DNA from: Channallabes apus
Taxonomy: Eukaryota; Chordata; Actinopteri; Siluriformes; Clariidae
Assembly (NCBI GenBank): GCA_030522415.1
Contig: CM060107.1
Coordinates: forward strand, 3,150,847-3,214,846
Direction: 5' to 3'
Length of the DNA: 64,000 bases
Shown in pieces: positions 52,313-63,527 of the stretch. A program made the translations under genes and the position numbers. Position 1 is the first letter of the stretch, and every line of letters starts with the position of its first letter. A model generated the notes under the pieces. That model was not told where the DNA came from and did no database searches. It was given only the letters and a program-made list of their open reading frames with translations.

Positions 52313-53035
52313 CCGTAATTGTCAGGTAAAATCTACTTAATTAAATTAACAATAAAATAAATCAAGTAAAAGTTACATATTTATACTTAATGCACAAATT
52401 ACTTGATTATTTTAAATAAATCTAAAGTTAATGCATTGTTGTATCAGCAGGAACCTTGATTTTATGAAATTACTATCATTTTGTTTTGTGAGATTTTCCC
52501 TTACTTGGTTTTATCAATTTATATTACTCCCTATAATAATGTAAACATTGCTAATTTATGTTTTGGAAAGAAACTTAAGTAATTATTTCATCTATATCTT
52601 TCATAAATCACACAACTAAAATATAATTAAACAGTTTATTCACCAACATTACCAAATATTTGTGACATTCACAGTCTTGATCCAAGTTGTCTTTTTAATA
52701 AAAGTGCATTCAGCTAAATTTTGCATCCATAGAAAAAAACTGCACGGCACCAGGGCCTGAAATACTTGTTTTAAACAAAATTGTGTAAAATAATAAATAA
52801 ATAAAATACAGCATTCATTTAGAAATAAAATGCAGCAGAAAATACTTTAAACAATCTGTAGAATAAACGTTAAAACGTAATAGCCCTCTGAAGCAGTGAA
52901 GTTGCAACTTTCAAATCAGCACTCTGGACTAGTGCACTTAAAAGTATGCCATTGAAACCTTAATGCATGAAAACATTTTAAGCTGAACATGTAAACACAA
53001 CATGTAAACACTTGTAGTCAAGCCAAATCAAATGT
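52313..53035. other. AT-rich unassigned sequence
   Basis: No gene or clear repeat end recognised. Confidence 0.4.
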
Positions 53036-53240
53036 TTTAAGATGATAACTTCATCTTTAAAGCTTGCACTTTTGGTGATAGCTTAATCCCATCAAGTTCT
53101 AGAAGAACTTTCTGAAAATAGCCTCTCCTTCAAGGATTATGGATACACCAACCGGTTCTTCCCCTTCAACAGCACGGACGACAAGGATTTTAAGAAGGTG
53201 TCACTTCATCTGTCCCCCTGCATAAAATTTACAAGAAAAT
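53036..53240 (-). pseudogene. 3'-terminal scrap of a SAMD3-like gene
   Basis: On the minus strand one frame reads ILVVRAVEGEEPVGVSIILE and, after a frame change near 53105, another reads VLLELDGIKLSPKVQAL. Both fit the C-terminal end of the fish multicopy SAMD3-like proteins as I remember them, with the part between them missing. A short relic. A related N-terminal part lies at 58551-59551. Confidence 0.45.
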
Positions 53241-53984
53241 AAATCATTTATTTTGAGAAACAAAAAAAATCTGAATTGCTTCAACCTGTGCTGACTTCAT
53301 TGAGAAAAAAAAAAAATAAAAATAAATGATAATAAAAAAATTACCATCACTTCATATACTTCATATTGTTAAACTTGGGTTAAATTGCTTTAGCACTAAT
53401 CTTGCATCAGTAAAACATGGCATGAGATGGCTTTACAGTGTCAGGAAATCCTATGATGAATGCTGAGTTTGTATTTAAAGGGTTAGTCCAAACATGAAAA
53501 TTCGTTCAATAATTACTCATATTTATATATTCATTTGCATTTATATGCTTCTGTCCAATACAACAAACACTATATTCAAGGTATTAATAAATTGTATAAT
53601 TAATAAGAAAACAATGCTTAACCAGGCAATCATCAAAGAGATCCTCTTCAGATTCACGTCTCATCTTTACGCTTTGTTTCTGTGAAAATATTTACATTGT
53701 ATCATTACATAATCTTTTATTCGTACAACTACATTTAGGCATTTCTTCATCTTTTGTAAGTTTGCCTTTATCCAAAGCAAATTACAAAAGAGGAAGGCAT
53801 CAAGCATGTCAAGCAGTGCTACTAACACAAAGTTTCTGACACCGATAGAAAATACAAGATAGAACAGTGAGGGATTAAGGAAAAAGTGAGAAGCAAGAAT
53901 CATGTGTGCAAAGATTAAGCATGCAGGGTCACAGGATGACTCGACTTATTTTTATTGTCTGCAATGCGATTTAGACAAATTAGA

Positions 53985-55142
53985 ACTGCGGTAAAGCCAG
54001 CCGGCGTTCAGAAAAACACGGTCAAGCCAGCCGCGATTGATTTTAGTGTGCGCACATATTACAGTGATTACGGTAGTTTCAGGACCGACACAGACACAAC
54101 GCGCTTTCAGAGCGCTTTTCATTTAGACGCCCAGGACTGAGAGATAATACAACATGCTCGTCAATTTTTACTTGCTTATTTATTTGCATTTCTGCTTTAA
54201 TATCCGTGTTATTTATTGGTGACTTTGACGGTTGTCTGTTACAATATTTTTCTTAATTATTCACCATTCAAATAATTGTTTTATGTAGATAAGTTACAGC
54301 AGAATTCGTAGAAAACAGACAAAATAATGTATTTAGTCTTTCTAAATACCAGAATTGATTTTTATTTTGTTTTACTGTTCAAAAGTAGCAGTTATTCTTC
54401 AATGAATGTTTTCTATAATGAGGATTAACGTCTGCTTTGGAAGAGAGGTCAAATAAATGTTCACAATGGGGAAAAAAAGTTAAATAAAATGCCTTTATTT
54501 CACTTCAGAGACCTATGAAAAAATAAATTCTAGTAAGTATAAAACGCCATAGTCAGTTTTTATCCCATATAATGTACACACATTATATGATAAAAAAAAA
54601 GTAGAAAAAAACAATGATCAGTTCTTATTCAGGACGTCCCATACTATATACACACCACATATGAAACTATTTTACTGCAGCATTTTTCAGATATGGGGCA
54701 TTATTACATTTCAAAGGGGTATAAAGACCCCATTTCTAATAAGTGTAAAAGCTAAACTTACCTCGAACACGACAAACTCCAGCTGCAGCCACGCCGTGTT
54801 TGTAACCTCCGTGATGATTCCCAACCGACTGATACACAGCGCGGGCACAGCGACTCCAAACACGCATGCGCAGTTTAATTTGCACACATTTTCGGCTTCA
54901 GTAGACACACAATACTTCAGACTGAAACAGAAAAAAAACAATGATCAGTTCTTATTCAGGACGTCCCATACTATATACACACCACATATGAAACTATTTT
55001 ACTGCAGCATTTTTCAGATATGGGGCATTCTCTCTGTGTTGTTCATGAAACTACCGTAATTACTGTAATATGCGCGCGCACTAAAATCAATCGCGGCTGG
55101 CTTGACCGTGTTTTTCTGAACCGCGGCTGGCTTTACCGCAGT
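53985..55142. mobile_element. Non-autonomous TIR element with 8-bp duplication
   Basis: The TIRs start ACTGCGGTAAAGCCAGCC and extend about 100 bp (53985-54090 against 55043-55142). The flanks are exact AAATTAGA (53977-53984 and 55143-55150). An 8-bp duplication points to the hAT type. Inside, 54597-54725 and 54920-55030 are a direct duplication (words CAGTTCTTATTCAGGACGTC and TTTTACTGCAGCATTTTTCA). 54745-54930 recurs outside the element at 55583-55770. No transposase. Confidence 0.8.
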
Positions 55143-55582
55143 AAATTAGAGCTGCTGTCAATACTGTATGAACATATGTACAGGTTCTTTACTCGTAACT
55201 CATTAATAAAGTTCGGCTTCAGAAAAAAAAACGTTTATTGCTATTGCTCTTTTACCATTTAATGCTTTAACACACACGACTCAGTTTGTTCAGAAATGGC
55301 ATCTAACTGGCGAGGCTTTGTCTGAAGACGCCGTTTTCACTCGGGTTGGGGGTAAGAAACACACATCTCGGTGTATTAATCCGCGCGCTCGGTTCGTTAT
55401 TATTTTATTTATTTATTTATTTACCACAGGACCCCTGGGGGGCTCCGTAGGTTCAGGTTTTTACACGAAAACGGTGTTTTGTGAATCTCCACACTATTAA
55501 AAACTGAAATTGCTAATTGTACGTCCTGAGATTAAGATGAACATTTATTGGGAGTCATGGAAGCGAGAATCACATCCAAAAA

Positions 55583-55770
55583 AGAAAGCTAAACTTACCT
55601 CGAACACGACAAACTCCAGCTGCAGCCACGCCGTGTTGTAACCTCCGTGATGATTCCCAACCGACTGATACACAGCGCGGGCATAGCGACTCCAAACACG
55701 CATGCGCAGTTTAATTTGCACACATTTTCGGCTTCAGTAGACACACAATACATCAGACTGAAACACGACT
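55583..55770 (+). repeat. Second copy of a segment of the 8-bp-duplication element
   Basis: AACTTACCTCGAACACGACA, ATTCCCAACCGACTGATACA and CACATTTTCGGCTTCAGTAG match 54745-54930 almost exactly. It lies at the right end of the 15.8-kb element. Confidence 0.8.
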
Positions 55771-55875
55771 GCCCCCTACAGGTAATGAAGGGCATGTTCA
55801 CAGCTTCCCGCATGCAGCCGCGCAAAGTCACGGGATCCCTTTTCTCGAAACGCAGGTTTTTAATGGCGACATCTG

Positions 55876-56071
55876 TAGAGTGATAAATCACCATCTAACA
55901 CACTGTATCTGTGATCTGGATCAGATTTGAATTTAATGGTGATGCGTCTGTGTTGAGTAATGAGGATGTCCTCTCTCCCTCCAGGAACATCTTTACCCCA
56001 TATCACACTAGCAGTATTTTTACAGAAGAGAGCTGTCTCAGTCCCCTCTGTGTGTCTCTGGTCGACTATGG
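55876..56071 (-). pseudogene. Ig V-type receptor exon, 5' half
   Basis: A pyrimidine-rich acceptor TTGTTTTTACAG ends at 56072. The minus-strand exon then reads VDQRHTEGTETALFCKN (first Cys), SVIWGKD (core Trp) and SDPDHRYSVLDGDLSLY, and breaks at the transposon end. The rest of the domain is at 39951-40039. A signal-peptide exon candidate lies upstream at 56207-56290. The gene would be a small teleost Ig-superfamily receptor of leukocytes; the exact family is not clear to me. Use of this exon is destroyed by the 15.8-kb insertion. Confidence 0.7.
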
Positions 56072-56206
56072 CTGTAAAAACAAAAACAATAATCACTGAA
56101 ATGTACACAGCATTTCTGTTTTTATTTTTTATTAAGTCTTTGTTTAAAACACGCTGCAAACCGTCCTGTGAACCAGCAGTTAACATACAGGTAAAGTTGC
56201 CCTGCT

Positions 56207-56290
56207 TTAGTGTATAATAGTTGACTCAGCACTCGGAGCTGTGTGTACAGAAGTATAAACCAGGAGGGAAGTTAAAGCGAGAACCCACAT
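56207..56290 (-). pseudogene. Candidate signal-peptide exon of the Ig receptor
   Basis: The minus-strand ATG at 56290 begins MWVLALTSLLVYTSVHTA, a typical signal peptide, and reaches a stop at 56207 if unspliced. The donor is not obvious. It lies about 140-220 bases upstream of the V exon on the same strand, the usual arrangement. Confidence 0.45.
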
Positions 56291-56844
56291 TGCTGCCCCT
56301 CTGTGTCCTACAAGACTCATACAAAATGCTTTAGTCTGTGATTGTAGTTTAAAATGAAAGATAATAGAGAACTGTACGACATAATCATCTCAATTATGAC
56401 AAATCACGGCTTGAACTATCTTGCTTTGCATGTAATGAGTCTCTCATATATTAGTTTCACCTTTTAAGTTGCATTACTGAAACAAATGAACTTTTGCACG
56501 ATATTCTAATTGTACGAGTTTCATCTGTACACACAGGGACACACACCAGTAGAAATCTGGAAATGTCATTTACAGTAAAGTTGTGCATGATTGAAACAGA
56601 TGATCAGCATTTAACATCCTCTTTTGATCCAGCCTTTTCTAAAAGATATAATGACTTACAAAGTTTATTCACATTTGATAAGCTATTTTGAGTAGGCAGG
56701 TATAAAATAGGTCCTGAAAATATTAATCCTGGCAACCAGTGTCATGCTTGCAGGAAATTCACAAGTACAATTTCTACTAATAGCTATGCTCTTAAACAGT
56801 CAAAGCAACTGCTGAACTGTTCAAGAAAACTAACGATAATAATA
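56291..56844. other. Intergenic DNA
   Basis: AT-rich; no gene, repeat end or RNA recognised. It would hold the promoter of the Ig receptor gene if one exists. Confidence 0.4.
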
Positions 56845-57730
56845 CATACTATGATTTAAAAAATTCATAATAATGGCTTGAGTACTGGTTGTGCTGCAGC
56901 TAATAATGTCACTGACCTCGTATTTGTCAATATTAAGGGACAGAGGTAGTTCACTGGTTAAGACATCATTCTACTAATTTAAAGCTCATGGGCTCAAACC
57001 TCAGCACCACCAAGCTGCCACTGTTGAACACTTGAGCGAGGCTAGCTTATCAATTAAATTATATTTTTCAGTTCTAAGGTTGAAATGGTTCATGAAGAAA
57101 CGCTTACCAGATAGTGCTTAATTAATTGGTCCACATCTTCCCCCAAATACCCCATAAGGCATTTCAAAAGACACTCTCTTCGTACACGCCCCTCCAGGCT
57201 CTGCCCAAACAAACATACAGTACAGTATTGTTGAGTATGTTAAGTTTGTAAAGTGTAATAAAATTAAGATTGGCAGACCTTGAAATCTATACTCAGACAA
57301 CATGTACTAATCTGTAAACAAGGTATATAAATAGTTTTATTCTCCTGGATATGTTTTAATGCAGTACATGAGTCACATCCAACTTGTTTTGCATGCCTTG
57401 CCCAGCTTCTATTCGCACTATTACATTTGTGACACAAATATAATTTCTGCTTTATCAAGCAAGTACAAACCTGATCAAGAACTTTGATTATATCTCTGGT
57501 CTTCTCTCGGACAGTTCCTCCCTTATTTCTTATGATCTCAATAATTTTGTTGTGGTGTGTGTCCAAGGAAGCCAGCAATCTTGTTTGTAGTGGAACAGTT
57601 GTAATTCTTTTTTAAAGTTGTTAATCTTTAAAAAAAAAAAAAAAAAGAGAACATTAAAGTTGGCCTGGCTCAAATTCATGGCAAATCTTAATTACAGTGT
57701 GGATAGAAAGAAATTACCTCTTTAAAATAA
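56845..57730. repeat. Dispersed repeat, right-hand copy, containing a tRNA-SINE
   Basis: Partner of 885-1790 in the same orientation. The SINE-like part is at about 56938-57070 (GGTTAAGACATC, GGGCTCAAACCTCAGCACCA). Clearly diverged from the other copy. Confidence 0.6.
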
Positions 57731-58496
57731 TTATATTTATTTGTTTTGCAGCCTAAAAAAGAGACACTTTTTGTTTTATCCAGCTATTTTACTCAGTGCA
57801 ACTTTTAACATTTAAGTGAAAGATCCAAGTGAAAGATATAATACCAAGGACAGAATACCTTTATCAATTTAGAAATCTCCTAAAGAATGACTTGTAAACT
57901 CAATCAGGTGAAGCTAATCACCTTCCCAATGGCACACAAACCATCTGACTTTAAACTGTGATAAAATGTTTAATGTCTAAATGATATAATGAAAACATGA
58001 CATTTCATGAAAACATGTTTAATGATATAATGTCTAAAACTAGGAAATTCCAGAGAAATGTACTGTAAATGTCTGTGGCAAATTTCTGTACATGAACTTC
58101 AGGAAGCAATCAATCCTTGCATTAATCCCACCTTTCTGACTGCAAGACCAAGTGGATCCAGCAGATTTCAAAGAATAATCACTGATTGTAATTTTATGTA
58201 ATGAGATAGCTATAAAAAAAATATCTTGCTTGTTTTTTTTTTTTTTTAATCTGCACATTTGTTAAACATTGAACTTCAATGAACCAAGCTTTCATTACAT
58301 TTGTCACTGTGATTATATGCAAATTTAACCATGTGTATGATCACATTGACAAATGTAATGGAAGGTTTGTTGGTTGAAGGCTTTTAAAACAGTTTAAAAA
58401 TGCTGGGTAAACCCTCTTCAATTCTAACATGGACTCCCCCATTCTTTGTTTTCCTCATCAATTTATCCAGATATCTCTGTAAACCTAACTGTTGGC
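57731..58496. other. Intergenic DNA
   Basis: AT-rich; no gene recognised. An AATGAAAGCTTGGTTCATTG-type inverted word at about 58273-58300 and 58355-58380 suggests a small hairpin or MITE remnant. Confidence 0.35.
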
Positions 58497-58550
58497 TCAC
58501 CACACAAGTTTCCCCATCAAATAAAACGCTGAATAAGCATTTTCAACATA

Positions 58551-59551
58551 CCTCATCCATGGTGAACAGTGCAGGCCATCTCTCTCTCTCAACTCCTCCA
58601 CTCCAATTTCAGTCTCCACAATTTCTTGTCGTCGAGGTGAAAAGGTTTTGGCCATTTTCTCTTTAATCACCATGCAATTATTTCGCTTCTTCACTTCATT
58701 TAAGAGTGCCACCCTCTCACTCTCCACTTTTTCAGGGGTCTCTCCAATAGGAATGTCAGGAATGTGGTTGGCTTCTCCTCGCCTTGACCTCTTTACTTTC
58801 TTTGCTGGAAATGCATCTTCTGGTTCTTTGTTTTTTAGTGAATTTGCAAGCAACTCCGAACACCCAATGCCTTTAAGTTGGGTTCGGTAGTTGCCCATCT
58901 TGTATTTTAGTCTCTGCTTCCACCCATAGCAGCCATTGTATGAGCCTGGTTCAGAGAGGCATGGATGCTTCTTAATAAGTGCTTCCGAAACATCACTAAA
59001 GTCACAGTCTGTTGGATATGCCTTGTACTTGAAAATCTCTTCTGCGACTTTTCCCAGAATATCTGAAGTCATTTTTGAGCTCAGTGTCAATGTCTTGCTC
59101 TTGTCATGCTTGACTCATATGCTGCATTTCCCTTTTGTAACTGTAGTTCAGTGTCATAAGAAAAAGCTGGAATGGGAAACTCTCTTGGCCATGTTTGAGT
59201 TCTTGTGGAAATTGAGCTAGAGGGTATGGACAATAGCTCTGTATTATCTGAATGAACAGACTGTGAATCGTCATGGACAGAGTGATCAAATGTTTGCCTG
59301 CAGTCTTCTGTTACTGGGATGATCTTGACAGTGGTTAAATCCTCAAGCTCAGTTGTAGACATCAAATTTACTAATGCACATCCAAAATCTTTGTCTTGGT
59401 ACTGTAGCGTAAAACTCCCATTTAACTCGCACTCTTTCCTGACTTCATCCATAAGCTCCTCCAGTGTGTCTGTAATTCCATCTGGTAGAATTAGCTTCCG
59501 GATATCATCAGAATTCAGAATAACTCGCAACTTGATGGTCTTTTTTGCCAT
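58551..59551 (-). pseudogene. SAMD3-like gene relic, N-terminal exon
   Basis: From the ATG at 59551 the frame encodes a PB1-like ubiquitin-fold start (KKTIKLRVILNSDDIRKLIL, then FTLQYQDKDFGCALVNL). A frameshift near 59105-59118 passes coding to the frame starting at 59090 (DILGKVAEEIFKYKAYPTD, CYGWKQRLKYKMGNYRTQL). Near 58579-58590 a TC run is two bases out of step, breaking the frame before a clean donor (GATGAG/GTATGT, exon end about 58553). From memory this matches a fish-expanded family annotated as sterile alpha motif domain-containing protein 3-like, function unknown. The relic zinc-finger gene lies directly upstream on the same strand. Confidence 0.6.
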
Positions 59552-59893
59552 AGCACCATATATAAACGGATCTAGGGAAAAAAAGGATTTTTAAAAAGTA
59601 TTAACTGCAGCGCAAATGACCACCTTTAATTAACATCTAATTTTCATTCACGGATTAAATCATTATTTAAATCATAACATCTGCCTACACAGACCTCATC
59701 CGTTGTAGAAAATTATGCAACCAAGCTCAAATGTGCAACTGCAGGGAAGTATTTGCACTAAGCGCTAACCAGTGAGCCGCTACAATTTGAAAAAAAAATA
59801 ATTCAAATCACCCTTTTGCATTATTGTGTAAAAATTTCACATTTAAATATTTCATTTAAAAGGTACAAGCCCTACATCCATGCATATCCAACC

Positions 59894-60707
59894 TTATACA
59901 TGTATATCTCTCTTCAGAGAGATGAGGTGCCGTCCACCAACAACATAGTGAGCCAGAGGATACTGATCCTTCAGTTCATGTGCCTCAACAAGGCTTAGTT
60001 CTCTCGCAGTAGATATGGCCAAGTCATAAGCTCGATAATGTTCCATGTACCAAGCATCCAATTTTCTATTGTGAACTATTTCACAAAACTCTGGAAGGCC
60101 TGCAAGAGACCCATGCGCTACTACCATTCCAATCCTGTAGTTCAAGCTGTTGTAGGTTACATTTTTTGCAAGCGTCACAATGTCAAAATGTGGGTGCTTC
60201 TGTTTCACTGCCAATGCAATATCCTGATTGATGACATCAATGGGAAGTGTTGACGCATCTGTAAATTCCAAACTGGGCTTTGTATATAGGTTGACAAAGG
60301 TGCAGGCTGTGTGCAGTCTGAAACTGGTGCCTCTGAGCTAATGAATACAGTACATTTTTGTAATGTTTTTGTAATTGAAACACACAATCAACAGTCTCAT
60401 TATTTTTTAGATGCTGTGCTAGGTGTTCGAAATATTTTTTCAGATTGGAATGTTGATTGTAATTGCACAAGAGGCATTTATATGTGGTAAGCTCATTTTG
60501 GGAGGATGGCTGGTGATGACACCTTGACAAATGAGTGAGAAGTGCATTCCAAGTTTTTCAAGTGTATGGACAGTTTAAATAGATGCACGGCTAGGAATGC
60601 CGATGTCCATAATGTCAGTGTTCAAGCTTATAATGTTTAAGAAGCTCAGATCTTCGTGAACATGAAGTACCACATTCTTTGCACATTTGCAATTCCACAT
60701 CTAGTTC
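59894..60707 (-). pseudogene. Relic of fish multicopy C2H2 zinc-finger protein
   Basis: On the minus strand the start has C2H2 finger words (MCKECGTSCSRRSELLKHY, then TWNALLTHLSRCHHQ with stops in between). YKCLLCNYNQHSNLKKYF and HLKNNETVDCVF follow (60237-60530). After a frame change near 60260 the C-terminal part reads IVTLAKNVTYNSLNYRIGM and YPLAHYVVGGRHLISLKRDI. The long middle part of the protein is missing. The same family is seen at 4267-4989, which keeps more of the part lost here. Broken by stops, a frame change and a deletion. Confidence 0.55.
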
Positions 60708-60718
60708 CCAAGACTAGA

Positions 60719-60765
60719 CAGAGAGAGAGAGAGAAAAAGAAAGAAAGAAAGAAAGAAAGAAAACA
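60719..60765. repeat. (GA)n/(GAAA)n microsatellite
   Basis: GA run followed by about five GAAA units. Confidence 0.95.
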
Positions 60766-60817
60766 AATAGACCTGCTTCATCATTTAGCACTCAATACAA
60801 TTTGCTAAAAGCAGCAG

Positions 60818-60888
60818 GCATTGGTGGTTCAGTGGTAGAATTCTCGCCTGCCACGCGGGCGGCCTGGGTTCGATTCCCGGCCAATGCA
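60818..60888 (+). tRNA. tRNA-Gly (GCC)
   Basis: 71 nt with a complete cloverleaf. The acceptor stem is GCATTGG/CCAATGC and the anticodon stem CTCGC/GCGGG, with loop CTGCCAC giving anticodon GCC at 60850-60852. The T arm is CTGGG-TTCGATT-CCCGG, with one G-T pair. A box TGGTTCAGTGG and B box GGTTCGATTCC are intact. No CCA is encoded. The terminator is weak: only TTTCTTT follows within 12 bases, then L2 sequence starts. Probably functional, decoding GGC/GGU. Confidence 0.93.
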
Positions 60889-60902
60889 CATGTTTCTTTG
60901 AC

Positions 60903-62738
60903 TATCAGAACGTTTCCCAACCAGAAGCCGTGGGTGGATAAAACCATCCGCGACGCTCTGAGATCTCGCACAGCTGCCTACAACACGGGACTTGCGTCGG
61001 GGGACATGGAACCATACAAGGCTGCGTCATATAACGTCCGGAATGCGGTGAAAGAGGCGAAGCAGCGCTACGGGAGAAAACTAGAGTCACAGCTTCAACA
61101 GAGTGACTCTAGGAGCCTGTGGCAGGGACTGAGAACAATAACGGATTATAAAGCACCAGCATCCGGTATGACGAACGCGGACGCGACTCTGGCAGACGAG
61201 CTCAACACATTTTACGCTCGCTTCGAGTCTGCAGCTAAAGACGCTAGCAATGCTAATGCTAACGGCGCTAATGCTAGCGGCGCTAACGGTTGCAGACAGG
61301 AAGACACAGCCAGCACCGGGAACGCGCTCATCATCTCCGAGCACGACGTGAGGAGAGCCTTCAAGAGAGTGAACACCAGGAAAGCAGCAGGACCAGACGG
61401 CATCTCAGGTCGTATTCTCAGAGCCTGCGCAGACCAGCTAGCACCTGTGTTCACTGAGATATTCAACATCTCTTTATCTCAGTCGGTGATCCCCACATGC
61501 TTCAAAGAGTCCATTATTTTTCCTGTTCCAAAGAAACCACATCCTGCTTCCCTCAATGACTATCGCCCTGTAGCTCTCACCTCAGTAGTGATGAAGTGCT
61601 TTGAACGCCTTATCAGAGACTTCATCATTTCTTCACTACCCGACACACTGGACCCACTACAGTTTGCATACCGTCAGAACCGCTCCACAGACGATGCAAT
61701 CTCTCATCTCCTCCACACATCACTCACTCACCTGGACTCTAGGAAAGGGAATTATGTTAAAATGCTCTTCATCGACTACAGCTCTGCTTTTAACACAATA
61801 ATTCCCTCCACACTCACCACCAAGCTGGAGCACCTGGGACTGAGCTCATCTATATGTCACTGGATCTCCAATTTTCTGACTGGCAGACCACAGGCAGTAA
61901 GGATGGGCGGACATGTCTCAGCCACACTCACTCTCAGCACTGGAGCCCCCCAGGGTTGTGTTCTGAGCCCCCTGCTGTACTCTTTGTACACCCACGACTG
62001 CGTTGCCACTACCAACTCCACCTCCATCATCAAGTTTGCTGACGACACCGTCGTGGTCGGACTGATCACCAACAATGATGAGTCGGACTACCTAGAGGAG
62101 ATTGGAAATCTGGAGAACTGGTGCCAGAGGAACAATCTCCTCCTGAACGTCAGTAAGACAAAGGAGCTGATAGTGGACTTTTGTACAAAGCAGGAGAGGA
62201 ACTACCAGACCCCCGTCATCAACAGGAGCCCAGTGGAGAGAGTGGACAGCTTCAGATACCTCGGTGTTCACATCACGCAGGACCTATCATGGTCCTGTCA
62301 CATCAGCACCGTGGTGAAAAAGCCCGGCAGCGTCTCTACCACCTCAGACGCTTGAGAGACTTTAGACTGCCCTCCAAGGTGCTCAGGAACTTCTACTCCT
62401 GCACCATAGAGAGCATCCTGACGGGAAACATCACGACCTGGTTCGGGAACAGCACCATGCAGGACAGACGAGCTCTACAGAGGGTGGTGCGATCAGCCGA
62501 GCGCATCATCCGCACTGAGCTCCCTGACCTACACTCCATCTACAGCAAGCGGTGCTGGACTAAGGCCAGGAAGATCATGAAGGACCTCAGTCACCCCAGT
62601 AATGGACTGTTCTCTTTGTTGCGGTCTGGGAAGAGATTCCGCTCCCTAAAGGCCAACACAGAGAGACTGAGGAGGAGCTTCTTCCCGCAGGCGATAAGGT
62701 CTCTCAATCACACAATCACACCACAAACACAGGACTAA
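60903..62738 (+). pseudogene. L2 reverse transcriptase, truncated and frameshifted
   Basis: It begins FPNQKPWVDKTIRDAL and has RKAAGPDGISGRILR, YRPVALTS, FIDYSSAFNTIIPS, GAPQGCVLSPLLYSLY and the intact catalytic FADDTVV. One base is missing in the G/C run at about 62326-62330, so the frame ends at 62355 and coding continues in another frame to 62738 (ARQRLYHLRRLRDF to FFPQAIRSLN). The apparent upstream frame through the tRNA is chance. Confidence 0.88.
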
Positions 62739-63092
62739 TAACATCTTTTAAGCTCACAACACCGACTGGACAATCATGGACACATTCATACACACTTGCA
62801 CTAAATACTCATACATCTGGACAATTGCACGTCACCTCCATGCATACTTGCACAACCACTGTCACTTTAATCCTATATTTTTGCAATATTTTATTATGCC
62901 CTTATGCACAGTTAATTTTACTAGTTAAATTTATTTCTTTAGTATTTCCTTTTTATTGATTATTTTACATACAAGCTTTTATTTTCTTTTTTTTAAGGTC
63001 ACTGGCGGTCGTATAAAGCATTTCACTGCATATTATACTGTGTATGATTGTGTATGTGACCAATAAAATTTGAATTTGAATTTGAATTTGGT
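60903..63092 (+). mobile_element. L2-type LINE, 5'-truncated
   Basis: It starts within the ORF about 15 bases after the tRNA-Gly gene, at the point equivalent to 6600 in the other L2. It ends with the 3' UTR and a tail of AATTTG(AATTTG)n at 63067-63092. The endonuclease is missing, the normal result of incomplete reverse transcription. The sequence is better preserved than in the copy at 5405-8662. Confidence 0.85.
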
Positions 63093-63527
63093 AAAGTGAA
63101 TGCAGCAAATATGTTTTTCAGTCTTCAGTACAATTAAAATTTACTCAAATAAATGAACAAAAAAAATAAAAGAATTAGCATTAAAATTGACAAAGGCTAG
63201 TATAAACGGAATAAAACGTTACATCATGTGAAAGTGTTACCAGTATGTCAGAATGTGCTAATGCCCTGTTTCATATGAGGGAATATAGTTTTAGCGATAT
63301 TAACATTACTTACAGGTTAGCAATTCCAGAAACTACAAACAGCACTCACTCCAAATTGGTTGTTCTATTTTTATGCAACTTTCCCATAACTTTTTACATC
63401 GTTAACCAACGGTACTTAAATATAATACATTTCATGCAATTTGACAACTTAAAAGCATTAGTTCGCTAGTGCTACAGTAGGTAATATAGGTGTAGTTAGC
63501 CAGATCTACAATCTACAATCTACAAAG
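63093..63527. other. Intergenic DNA
   Basis: AT-rich; nothing recognised. Confidence 0.4.

Larger units (their letters stand above)
40040..55875. mobile_element. Giant TIR transposon (15.8 kb) inserted in an Ig exon
   Basis: The left end CAGATGTCGCCCTTAAAACC and the right end, reversed, CAGATGTCGCCATTAAAAAC make a TIR of about 27 bp with two mismatches. The flanks are TA (40038-40039 and 55876-55877). Removing element and one TA joins the two halves of an Ig V exon exactly in frame (codons for L-Y-I-R). No transposase is visible. The inside is a mosaic: duplicated segments, a 1.5-kb TIR element, a 5.5-kb TIR element, a 1.16-kb TIR element, a SAMD3-like scrap and many microsatellites. It shares repeat R1 with the 14.5-kb element in the provirus. 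Confidence 0.85.

Noticed and set aside
55876..56290. Working Ig receptor gene
   Set aside because: The V exon is cut by a 15.8-kb element; exon order is otherwise plausible but the domain cannot be completed.
60802..60902. Start of the 517-codon ORF as an L2 protein start
   Set aside because: The first codons translate the tRNA-Gly gene; real LINE coding begins at about 60903.
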